From positions 1-11,289 of the forward strand of contig JBFMHD010000080.1 of NCBI GenBank assembly GCA_040752395.1: a DNA stretch of 11,289 nt. The letters are read 5' to 3'. The position numbers and the translations under genes were made by a program. This stretch comes from JBFMHD01 sp040752395 [NCBI: Candidatus Hydrogenedentota bacterium] (lineage in GTDB: Bacteria > JBFMHD01). Position 1 is the stretch's first letter, and each line of letters begins with the position of its first letter. The notes under the pieces were generated by a model that did no database searches, had not been told where the DNA came from, and was given only the letters and a program-made list of their open reading frames with translations. Below, piece by piece: positions 1-5,624 of the stretch.

Positions 1-8
1 AGGCTTTT

Positions 9-132
9 GGGCTTTTGTCTCCAGCCGGCTGTAGTCCGTAGCCTGTAGCCTGTCCTGATACCTCTCACTTCTTCCGTTATCTTGCTTCTTGCTTCTACTT
101 GAAATTATTAGAGTTGCGAAGTTTTTCAGAGG
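9..132 (+). repeat. Duplicated leader repeat, copy A (upstream of obg)
   Basis: This block matches 3695-3818 over 124 bases with no gaps and six substitutions that I count (positions 51, 103, 111, 116, 118 and 120). Similarity continues to the left with a one-base indel (bases 1-8), so the repeat may extend beyond the window. It is built partly of heptamers: GTAGTCC, GTAGCCT, GTAGCCT from 31 and CTTGCTT, CTTGCTT from 81. Its right end is the Shine-Dalgarno-like CAGAGG that sits before obg. It is visibly less AT-rich than the genes around it. Confidence 0.9.
82..111 (+). promoter_or_regulatory. Possible promoter inside leader repeat A
   Basis: A TTGCTT (82-87) that could act as a -35 box is followed 18 bases later by TATTAG (106-111). 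A second TTGCTT lies 7 bases downstream at 89-94. The corresponding place in copy B has a better -10 (TATTAT). This is only pattern matching, and no transcription evidence is available. Confidence 0.22.
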
Positions 133-143
133 ATGAATGACTG

Positions 144-1394
144 ATGTTTCTTGATGAAGTTATTATAGAAGTCGAGGCAGGCAAGGGCGGCGATGGTGTA
201 ATAAGTTTTAGAAGAGAAAAATATGTTCCTAAAGGTGGACCTGATGGTGGTTGCGGCGGCAGAGGTGGAGATGTTATACTAAAAGCAAGCATAAAAGAAA
301 ATACTCTTACAAGGTATCTCTATAAAAAAAAGTTTAAGGCAGAGGACGGAAAAAAAGGTGGTAGCACTAACAGAACAGGCCGAAATGGAACAAATTTAAT
401 ATTGTATGTTCCCTGTGGAACTGTTGTTTATTTAGAAGATGGTGAAATATTAGCTGATATAACAGAAGAGAATGAAGGGGTTATAATTGCTAAAGGGGGC
501 CGGGGCGGAGCTGGGAACTCAAAGTTTGCAACTTCTAAAAGACAGACACCTCGTATTTGCGAGAAAGGCGAAAGAGGCGAAAAGAAAAAGATTAGACTTG
601 TATTAAAACTCATCGCAGACATCGGTATAATAGGGTTGCCAAATGCTGGTAAATCAACGCTACTATCAAGGATATCCAATGCAAGACCTAAAATAGCTGA
701 CTATCCCTTCACAACACTTGAACCTGTTCTTGGTATAGTGATATTATCAGATTATCGGAGTATGGTTTTTGCTGAGTTACCAGGGCTTATTGAAGGCTCA
801 AGTAAAGGTACTGGTCTTGGTGATAAATTTTTAAAGCACGCTGAAAGAACTAAAATGCTCTTGCATCTTATCGACAGTACTAATGATGATATACTTAAAA
901 ATTATTATACTATAAGAAAAGAGTTAAAATACTATAGTGAGGCTCTTTACCAAAAAAAAGAGATAGTTGTTATTAATAAATGCGACGCAATAACTGATTC
1001 AAGAAAAAGCAAAATAGAAAATATCTTTAATAAAAAAAAGATTGAGATTAAATTTATATCTGCAGTTACAGGAGATGGCGTAAATTCTGTTTTGGAAAGT
1101 ATTTATAAAAAGGTTAAGGATATAAAATTAAAAAAGTCTAAAATAAAAAAGACCTATCAGTTCATAGAACCTTTTTATATAGAACAAAATGAAGGTAAAT
1201 TTGCTTTAAAAGGAGATGAGTTTGAAAAACTCGTTGAAAGATACGATTTAAGTAATCCTGACTCATTAAGATATTTCTATCAGCTTATGAAAAAAAAGGG
1301 ATGGGAAGAAAAAATAAAAGAAGCTGGAATATCAAATGGTGATGAGGTAATTATTAAGGATAATATTTTTACTTACCACCAGCTAATCCCGTAG
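144..1394 (+). CDS. obg: GTPase Obg (ribosome assembly, stress control)
   Basis: This is the essential Obg/CgtA GTPase, which acts on the large ribosomal subunit. The 416 residues show the full family layout. A glycine-rich OBG fold (1 to ~157) contains GKGGDG and GGPDGGCGGRGGD. The G domain has the P-loop GLPNAGKST (164-172), switch I DYPFTT (186-191), G4 NKCD (278-281) and G5 SAVTG (306-310). The last ~70 residues match the OCT domain, with GDEFEKLVERYD and AGISNGDEV. The G3 motif reads AELPGLIEG, so the usual Asp of DxPG is Glu211. The start at ATG 144 gives the canonical N-terminus MFLDEV, and CAGAGG ends 11 bases upstream. A three-codon ORF (133-144) overlaps the start as TGATG. The rplU-rpmA genes that often precede obg are not directly upstream. 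Confidence 0.97.
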   Translation: MFLDEVIIEVEAGKGGDGVISFRREKYVPKGGPDGGCGGRGGDVILKASIKENTLTRYLYKKKFKAEDGKKGGSTNRTGRNGTNLILYVPCGTVVYLEDGEILADITEENEGVIIAKGGRGGAGNSKFATSKRQTPRICEKGERGEKKKIRLVLKLIADIGIIGLPNAGKSTLLSRISNARPKIADYPFTTLEPVLGIVILSDYRSMVFAELPGLIEGSSKGTGLGDKFLKHAERTKMLLHLIDSTNDDILKNYYTIRKELKYYSEALYQKKEIVVINKCDAITDSRKSKIENIFNKKKIEIKFISAVTGDGVNSVLESIYKKVKDIKLKKSKIKKTYQFIEPFYIEQNEGKFALKGDEFEKLVERYDLSNPDSLRYFYQLMKKKGWEEKIKEAGISNGDEVIIKDNIFTYHQLIP

Positions 1395-1434
1395 ACATTT
1401 TTTTCTTGACTATCTTTCTTTTTTTTATTATATA

Positions 1435-1541
1435 GAGTCTGTTGCACGAATGTCAAAAATCAACTTTTTTATTTTGTAACTTATTCATTTTCAAATGTAA
1501 AATTTTCTAAGAAACTAAAAACTGACTTGTGCAACAGGCTC
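1435..1541. mobile_element. Putative MITE with IS-like terminal inverted repeats
   Basis: GAGTCTGTTGCAC at 1435-1447 is matched in inverted orientation by GTGCAACAGGCTC at 1529-1541, with one mismatch in 13. Weaker similarity (GTCA, then A/T runs) continues inward. The ~80-base interior is very AT-rich and has no ORF. ATA lies immediately outside both ends (1432-1434 and 1542-1544), so a 3-bp target duplication is possible, though the AT-rich flank makes this weak. The GAG..CTGTTGCA end resembles ends of DDE-transposase insertion sequences (IS5- or IS1182-like). I cannot assign a family. It fills most of the 210-base spacer between obg and the next gene. Confidence 0.6.
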
Positions 1542-1604
1542 ATAGTACAAACTATGAAGAATGGATTTAAAGTAATGTTTATAAACTAACATACAAATTT
1601 TTCT

Positions 1605-1889
1605 ATGCAAGAAATAAAAATTATCTGTCCGTGTTGTAAAACCGAGTTGTATATTGATAAAGAAACAGAAGCGATACTAAAATACGAACAACCAAAGAAG
1701 CCGGGTCCCTCGCTTAAAGAAATGCTGGAATATGAAAAAAAGAAGGTTGATAAACGTCAAGAAATCTTTTCCAAAGAAATGGAAAAACAAAAGAGAAAAA
1801 AGGATATACTTGATAAAAAGTTTAAAAAAGCTTTTTCTGAATTTAAAGACGACGGAAAAAGACCCCAGACGCCGTTTGATTGGGAGTAA
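1605..1889 (+). CDS. Small CPCC-motif, charged helical protein (unknown)
   Basis: This is a 94-residue protein I do not recognise. The N-terminus has a half zinc-knuckle CPCC (C8-C11) after a short beta-like strand, with only this one cysteine pair. From about 35 to 80 it is dominated by Lys and Glu (EYEKKKVDKRQEIF..., KEMEKQKRKKD) and looks like a long helix or coiled coil. It ends in RPQTPFDWE, a hydrophobic/acidic tail. The ATG at 1605 has no clear Shine-Dalgarno. The stop lies 6 bases before the STAS gene, and GGGAG at the end of this gene can serve as the ribosome site of the next, so the two are probably co-transcribed and coupled. Zinc binding would need a second ligand pair, for example by dimerisation. 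No function is assigned. Confidence 0.7.
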   Translation: MQEIKIICPCCKTELYIDKETEAILKYEQPKKPGPSLKEMLEYEKKKVDKRQEIFSKEMEKQKRKKDILDKKFKKAFSEFKDDGKRPQTPFDWE

Positions 1890-1895
1890 AAACCA

Positions 1896-2162
1896 GTGGA
1901 TTTAAAAATAGAGAATGAAAAAATAATAATAAAAGTTGATGATGCGTTTGACGGTTTGACCGGCAATAATCTTTTCTCTTTAATCGAGAAAACATTAAAG
2001 ACTGATAAAAATGTTAAAACGGTTATTTTAGATATGTTAACTTGTAATTATATAAACAGTTCAGGCATCTCTAAACTCATAGAGGTATTTAATCTTTTAA
2101 AAAAAATCGGGTTTAGAATTAAAATTTACCAGTTTGCAACCAGGTGTATTGAAGATATTTAA
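1896..2162 (+). CDS. STAS-domain anti-sigma factor antagonist-like protein, C-terminus frameshifted
   Basis: The 88-residue product has the STAS fold pattern. Strands IIIKVDD and TVILDM are followed by YINSSGISKLIEVFNLLKKIG, which matches the SpoIIAA-type motif (usually DSSG, here N54-S55-S56-G57). Ser55 is in the place of the serine phosphorylated by anti-sigma kinases. In the family this allows partner switching with an RsbW/SpoIIAB-like kinase, but no such kinase is in the window. The start is GTG 1896, with GGGAG about 9 bases upstream. The open frame ends early at 2162, lacking the usual last helix. That helix is encoded in the +1 frame from about 2131 to the TGA at 2194-2196 (SLQPGVLKIFKLTF then IDKLLGI), giving about 99 residues if one base near 2121-2130 is surplus. 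The restored stop would lie 4 bases before the M48 gene. Confidence 0.8.
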   Translation: MDLKIENEKIIIKVDDAFDGLTGNNLFSLIEKTLKTDKNVKTVILDMLTCNYINSSGISKLIEVFNLLKKIGFRIKIYQFATRCIEDI

Positions 2163-2200
2163 ATTAACATTTATAGATAAACTATTGGGAATTTGAAATT

Positions 2201-3508
2201 ATGAAAAAAAATCTGATTATCACTTTAATTCTATTTATCCCACTAATCTGCATTCTAAGCTGTACTACAACTAACCCTGTCACAGGTGAAAAGCAAGTTG
2301 TTTTACTCTCTGAAGAAGAAGAAAAAAGGCTGGGTGAGGAGCTATACCCAAAATATACTCAACAATTTAATGGCTTATTTCAAGATGATAGACTGCAGTC
2401 TTATGTCACAGAGGTGGGTAGAAAAGTGGCTTCATATTCTCATAGACCCAACCTTAATTATGAATTCAATGTTGTAAATTCTTCAGAAGCTAATGCTTAT
2501 GCGTTACCTGGCGGTAAAATCAGTATAACAAGAGGATTAATATCAAGCCTGGAGAATGAAGCCCAACTTGCTTCTGTTTTCGCACATGAACTAGGTCATA
2601 TCTCTGCCTTACATACTGCCAGAGCATATACACGTAGTGTAATGGCTGAACTTATATTAACAGGCGTTGGAATGTATCTTGAAAAAAAAGATATTAAATA
2701 TAAAAATTACTATATGCTCGGCGGCTATCTCGTAACCGGGTTAGTTCTACTTAAGTATAGCCGGGATGATGAGCGGGAAGCTGATAAACTCGGCATCGAA
2801 TACCTTGCTAAAGCAGACTATGACCCGTATCAGTTTGTGAGTGTTATGCAGCTTCTTAAATCGCTTGAAAAACGAAAACCACATAAATTTGAAGTGCTAT
2901 TTCGCAGCCATCCTTTAACTGATGAAAGAATACAAACAGCTCTAACATTATACCAGACTCAGTATAGCCAATATACAGGTGTTAAAAATAATGAAGAGTT
3001 CAAAACAGCGATAGCTAAAATAAAAATTACTGAACCCGCCTATGCTCTATTTGATAAAGGCGTTGAGAGTTTACAAAACAAAAGCATAACAGATGCACTG
3101 GCCTATTTAAAGGATGCTTCTGGTAAAGCACCTGACCACGCAATAATACGGGCATATTATGGCAGGGCATTATATGAAAGTGGTAGAGATGAGATAGCAT
3201 ACAGAGAACTCGAATCAGCATACCTCCTATACCCTGACCAGTTTCACATAAGATTATATAAAGGTATCGCTGATTTCGAGACCGCACGCTTTCTCGAGGC
3301 CATTAAGGATTTAAAAAGAGCTGATGAATTAATACCCGATCAAGCACCTGTTCAGTTTTTTCTTGCTAAGACCTATGAATACATTAATAGAAGAGAAGAA
3401 TCAGCTGCATATTATTTAAAATTTTTAAAAATGGTTGATAGTGGTGACTGGGCAGAAGAGGCTAAACAAAAACTCATCTCATGGGGTTATCTACGAAAAG
3501 AAACTTAA
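2201..3508 (+). CDS. M48 family zinc metallopeptidase lipoprotein with TPR domain (BepA/YfgC-like)
   Basis: The 435-residue protein begins with a lipoprotein signal peptide (lipobox ILSC, Cys21) followed by TTTNPVTGEKQ, a sequence typical of exported M48 peptidases. The zinc site is H129-E-L-G-H133 with the third ligand in E191-R-E-A-D195. SHPLTDERI follows at about 226-234, as in BepA-type enzymes. From about 270 to 425 there are helical repeats with TPR character (AYYGRALYESGRDEIAYREL, then ELIPDQAPVQFFLAKTYEY). BepA-like proteins act in the periplasm on outer-membrane protein assembly and degradation, and the same compartment is inferred here. The start ATG 2201 has only a weak GGGA upstream (2187-2190). 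It follows the STAS gene closely and likely shares its transcript. Confidence 0.93.
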   Translation: MKKNLIITLILFIPLICILSCTTTNPVTGEKQVVLLSEEEEKRLGEELYPKYTQQFNGLFQDDRLQSYVTEVGRKVASYSHRPNLNYEFNVVNSSEANAYALPGGKISITRGLISSLENEAQLASVFAHELGHISALHTARAYTRSVMAELILTGVGMYLEKKDIKYKNYYMLGGYLVTGLVLLKYSRDDEREADKLGIEYLAKADYDPYQFVSVMQLLKSLEKRKPHKFEVLFRSHPLTDERIQTALTLYQTQYSQYTGVKNNEEFKTAIAKIKITEPAYALFDKGVESLQNKSITDALAYLKDASGKAPDHAIIRAYYGRALYESGRDEIAYRELESAYLLYPDQFHIRLYKGIADFETARFLEAIKDLKRADELIPDQAPVQFFLAKTYEYINRREESAAYYLKFLKMVDSGDWAEEAKQKLISWGYLRKET

Positions 3509-3544
3509 TAAAACCGCACAACGAACTTTTTCGAAGGAGTCAAC

Positions 3545-3607
3545 ATGAGCGCGTTTGCGCTCTACACTATTGGGTTATTGCGTTTTTGCGCTCTACACAA
3601 AGCATGA
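3545..3607 (+). CDS. Possible 20-residue ORF with strong ribosome site
   Basis: GAAGGAG (3533-3539) stands 5 bases before ATG 3545, a better Shine-Dalgarno than most genes here. The ORF encodes MSAFALYTIGLLRFCALHKA, which is short and hydrophobic with a basic end. The DNA contains TTTGCGCTCTACAC twice, at 3554-3567 and 3585-3598 (period 31), and a hairpin GAGCGC-GTTT-GCGCTC at 3547-3562 covering the start. The sequence may be repeat debris or a structured RNA instead of a gene. Nothing supports translation beyond the ribosome site. Confidence 0.2.
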   Translation: MSAFALYTIGLLRFCALHKA

Positions 3608-3636
3608 AAAACTAAAGATGATATGAAAAGAGTTGT

Positions 3637-3683
3637 GAGTCGCAAGTCGTGAGTCAAAACAGGACTCGAGACTCAAGACTTTT
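3637..3683. repeat. Heptad repeats GAGTCnn / GACTCnn forming an imperfect inverted pair
   Basis: Three heptamers, GAGTCGC, AAGTCGT and GAGTCAA (3637-3657), are followed after 5 bases by GACTCGA, GACTCAA and GACTTTT (3663-3683), roughly their reverse complement. The two halves can fold into an imperfect hairpin ending in a T run, so it could act as a weak terminator for the M48 transcript. Together with the sORF and leader repeat B it accounts for most of the 321-base spacer 3509-3829. I see no further gene in that spacer. Confidence 0.65.
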
Positions 3684-3694
3684 CAGCAGGCTCC

Positions 3695-3818
3695 GGGCTT
3701 TTGTCTCCAGCCGGCTGTAGTCCGTAGCCTGTAGCCCGTCCTGATACCTCTCACTTCTTCCGTTATCTTGCTTCTTGCTTCTACTTGATATTATTATAGT
3801 TACAATGTTTTTCAGAGG
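3695..3818 (+). repeat. Duplicated leader repeat, copy B (upstream of DUF2061 gene)
   Basis: This is the second copy of the 124-base block at 9-132, about 95% identical, same orientation and without gaps. Most differences fall in the stretch 3789-3806, just before the Shine-Dalgarno core CAGAGG (3813-3818). Similarity also continues a few bases to the left (AGGCT at 3688-3692). It stops 12 bases before the start codon of the DUF2061 gene, so the duplication covers a gene leader and no coding sequence. Confidence 0.9.
3768..3797 (+). promoter_or_regulatory. Possible promoter inside leader repeat B
   Basis: TTGCTT (3768-3773) and TATTAT (3792-3797) are separated by 18 bases and could be -35 and -10 boxes for the DUF2061-methyltransferase pair. 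The same position in copy A reads TATTAG. The hexamers are partly a by-product of the CTTGCTT heptamers. Confidence 0.28.
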
Positions 3819-3829
3819 AGGTCTATCTT

Positions 3830-4123
3830 ATGGATACAAAATTACGCTCAATGGTTAAATCTATTGTATGGAGAGTAATCGGTATAATTATCTTAGCTGT
3901 TATAGCTTATGCAACTACAAGCAGTATAAAAGAAATGACCATCATAACTCTTTTATTTCATTCTATCCGTGTTATTTTATATTATATACATGAGAGGGTC
4001 TGGGAACATATAAACTGGGGTCGACTAAAACATCCGCTTGCTGAAATCCCGATTAAAGGTAAACTCTCGCCTGCTGATATGGATATTATCAGGGAAAAAT
4101 TAAAGGAACTTGGCTACCTGTAG
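3830..4123 (+). CDS. DUF2061 family membrane protein
   Basis: The 97-residue protein matches the DUF2061 pattern. A basic start (KLRSMVKSIVWRVIG) leads into one hydrophobic helix (~14-30). After a polar turn a second membrane helix (~38-53) ends in YYIHERVWEHINWGR, the family's hallmark. A soluble tail of ~35 residues follows, including LSPADMDIIREKLKELGYL, probably a short helical appendage that many members lack. The family is of unknown function and is predicted to sit in the inner membrane. GAGGAG (3815-3820), partly supplied by the leader repeat, stands 9 bases before ATG 3830. The methyltransferase starts 7 bases after the stop, so they are probably co-transcribed. Confidence 0.88.
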   Translation: MDTKLRSMVKSIVWRVIGIIILAVIAYATTSSIKEMTIITLLFHSIRVILYYIHERVWEHINWGRLKHPLAEIPIKGKLSPADMDIIREKLKELGYL

Positions 4124-4130
4124 CTAATTA

Positions 4131-5123
4131 ATGAGTATGCCAAAAGCTACAAGAAACAGAACGCTTGTATTATCTGATACCGATAAAATAAAGTATTCTA
4201 ATCAGTTGTTAAAGATAAAAGGTAATGTCTCAGTTGCTGAGATACAGAACAAAGTAATTAACCAGGATATTTTTCAGGTTCTTGATTTTTTACCAGATGG
4301 CTTTGTAGATTTATTATTTATCGATCCACCATATAATATTACTAAAAGTTTCAATACAATTTCTTTTAGAAAGACGTCAATAAATCAATATATGAATTGG
4401 ATGGCTACGTGGTTATCAAAAATAATAAGGCTTCTTAAAAAAACAGCCTCAGTCTATATATGTGGTGACTGGCGGTCTTCCACTGCCATTCATTTACTAT
4501 GTGAAAAATATTTTATAGTAAGGAATAGAATCACATTTGAAAGAGAAAAAGGTAGGGGTGCCAAAACCAATTGGAAAAACAATTCTGAGGATATATGGTT
4601 TGCTACTCTCTCTGATGATTATTACTTCGATGCTCCCAGTGTTAAACTAAAAAGAAAAGTAATAGCTCCTTACAAAGAAAATGGTAATCCCAAAGACTGG
4701 TGTGAGTCCAGCGATGGCAGATTTAGATTGACTTATCCCTCAAACATCTGGACAGACCTAACCATCCCATTCTGGTCTATGCCTGAGAACACGCCTCACC
4801 CAACCCAAAAACCAGAGAAACTACTTGCTAAAATTATTCTGGCAAGTTCAAAGCAAGGCGACATTATATTTGATCCATTTGCAGGGGTAGGCACAACAGG
4901 GGTGGTAGCTAAAAAATTAAATCGAAATTTCGTTATGATAGAGATAGATGAAGAGTACTGTTTATATGCTATAAAAAGGTTAGAATTAGCTGATACAGAT
5001 AATACTATTCAGGGTTATGCTGATAATGTTTTCTTTGAACGAAATATATCTAACCATACGAGTAAAAAAGATAATTCTTTACAATCTATTTTACAACAAA
5101 ATATTTTTAATCCTGCTTCTTGA
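4131..5123 (+). CDS. Site-specific DNA methyltransferase (N6-adenine/N4-cytosine type, beta class)
   Basis: The 330-residue protein belongs to the N6_N4_Mtase family. The catalytic motif IV D65-P-P-Y68 comes before the SAM-binding motif I D248-P-F-A-G-V-G254, which is the beta-class order. HPTQKP (223-228) is the usual motif just before motif I. The central part (REKGRGAKTNWKNNSEDIWF, ~138-157) presumably contributes to target recognition, but I cannot derive the recognition site. The enzyme transfers methyl groups from S-adenosylmethionine to adenine (DPPY favours N6-A). No restriction endonuclease is next to it within the window, so it looks like an orphan methylase. No clear Shine-Dalgarno precedes ATG 4131; a second ATG at 4137 is possible. 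The C-terminal ~45 residues after YCLYAIKRLE are polar and unlike the core. Confidence 0.92.
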   Translation: MSMPKATRNRTLVLSDTDKIKYSNQLLKIKGNVSVAEIQNKVINQDIFQVLDFLPDGFVDLLFIDPPYNITKSFNTISFRKTSINQYMNWMATWLSKIIRLLKKTASVYICGDWRSSTAIHLLCEKYFIVRNRITFEREKGRGAKTNWKNNSEDIWFATLSDDYYFDAPSVKLKRKVIAPYKENGNPKDWCESSDGRFRLTYPSNIWTDLTIPFWSMPENTPHPTQKPEKLLAKIILASSKQGDIIFDPFAGVGTTGVVAKKLNRNFVMIEIDEEYCLYAIKRLELADTDNTIQGYADNVFFERNISNHTSKKDNSLQSILQQNIFNPAS

Positions 5124-5191
5124 CCTCATCTATAACTAATGGATTACCGTAATGCCTCAGTTATTGGTGCAGTAGAACTTATACTTTAGAG

Positions 5192-5212
5192 GCAAGAAGC
5201 AAGAAGCAAGGT
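5192..5212. repeat. GCAAGAA heptamer repeat
   Basis: GCAAGAA, GCAAGAA and GCAAGGT are consecutive heptamers. The run is the reverse complement of the CTTGCTT heptamers inside both leader repeats, so the same word occurs here in the opposite orientation. Confidence 0.75.
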
Positions 5213-5242
5213 AATTGAAAACTGTTGTAGGACCGGAAAAAA

Positions 5243-5266
5243 CTTTGTGCCTTTGTGCCTTTGTGC
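5243..5266. repeat. CTTTGTGC octamer repeat, three copies
   Basis: Three perfect head-to-tail copies of CTTTGTGC, followed by a partial CT. They lie in the noncoding spacer between the methyltransferase and tRNA-Lys (5124-5372), where I see no gene. Confidence 0.85.
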
Positions 5267-5324
5267 CTCAAAACGTAGATGGTCTAACATTAACAAACTC
5301 CACCGAAAACTGAGGGAATACCTT

Positions 5325-5363
5325 AATTTACAATTTACAATTTACAATTTACAATTTACAATT
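5325..5363. repeat. AATTTAC heptamer tandem repeat, five copies
   Basis: Five perfect copies of AATTTAC (5325-5359) plus a partial AATT end 9 bases before the tRNA-Lys gene. A single AATTTAC recurs at 5600-5606, just before hisH. A slippage-prone tract so close to a tRNA start could alter promoter spacing, but no promoter is obvious. Confidence 0.9.
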
Positions 5364-5372
5364 ATATATTAT

Positions 5373-5446
5373 GGGTTGTTAGCTCAGATAGGTAGAGCAG
5401 CGGACTCTTAATCCGCGGGCCACAGGTTCAATTCCTGTACAACCCA
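5373..5446 (+). tRNA. tRNA-Lys (anticodon CTT)
   Basis: The cloverleaf can be drawn by hand. The acceptor GGGTTGT pairs with ACAACCC, and the D arm is GCTC...GAGC with GG in the loop. The anticodon stem GCGGA/TCCGC has loop CTCTTAA, giving anticodon CTT, which reads AAG. There is a 5-base variable region GGGCC, and the T arm is ACAGG-TTCAATT-CCTGT. The discriminator base is A5446. CCA is not encoded (GAG follows), so it would be added by nucleotidyltransferase. Confidence 0.96.
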
Positions 5447-5471
5447 GAGTGTCGAATTGAAAATTTCACGC

Positions 5472-5527
5472 CGTTAGATACTATTGGTATCTAATTATGA
5501 TTAGATGTAATTTTGACTTATCTAACG
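5472..5527. repeat. Tandem/competing hairpins downstream of tRNA-Lys
   Basis: TTAGATAC (5474-5481) and GTATCTAA (5487-5494) form a perfect 8-bp stem with a 5-base loop. TTAGAT (5501-5506) pairs with ATCTAA (5520-5525). As an alternative, CGTTAGATA (5472-5480) pairs with TATCTAACG (5519-5527). So the motif TTAGATA and its complement occur twice each. No T run follows, so it is not a standard terminator. It could be a processing signal, an operator pair or a small palindromic element. The rest of the 5447-5624 spacer holds only the heptads at 5574-5601. Confidence 0.6.
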
Positions 5528-5573
5528 CCGCGAAGATTGGAATTTGTAAATTACCCGCGACTTTTCAACTGGA

Positions 5574-5601
5574 GCCTGAAGCCCGTAGCCCAAAGGCTGA
5601 A
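5574..5601. repeat. Degenerate GCCnnnn heptads upstream of hisH
   Basis: GCCTGAA, GCCCGTA, GCCCAAA and GGCTGAA are consecutive heptamers. They share GTAGCC-type words with the leader repeats at 31-51 and 3717-3737 and lie directly before the hisH ribosome site. Confidence 0.5.
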
Positions 5602-5624
5602 TTTACAATGGAGCAAAACGACTG

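Noticed and set aside
95-292. Minus-strand ORF over the leader and start of obg
   Set aside because: Proline/serine-rich translation opposite the glycine-rich Obg N-terminus; it is an antisense shadow.
428-679. Minus-strand ORF inside obg
   Set aside because: Fully opposite a strongly conserved gene, without recognisable motif or ribosome site.
1395-1434. Intrinsic terminator after obg
   Set aside because: There are T runs but no stable GC-rich hairpin before them.
1757-1966. Minus-strand ORF across the CPCC and STAS genes
   Set aside because: Shadow of lysine-rich codons read backwards (Phe/Ser-rich).
2286-2477. Plus-strand ORF in another frame of the M48 gene
   Set aside because: Lies wholly within the M48 coding sequence, which is clearly the real frame.
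3027-3287. Minus-strand ORF opposite the TPR region
   Set aside because: Antisense to conserved TPR codons; no support.
3637-3683. CRISPR-like array from short repeats
   Set aside because: Repeat units are 7 bases and contiguous with no spacers; no cas genes in the window.
4131-5123. Complete restriction-modification system
   Set aside because: No endonuclease or specificity gene borders the methyltransferase; neighbours are DUF2061, tRNA-Lys and hisH.
5373-5446. tRNA-Lys as integration site of an island
   Set aside because: I searched by eye for a second copy of the tRNA 3' end downstream and found none; no integrase gene is present.
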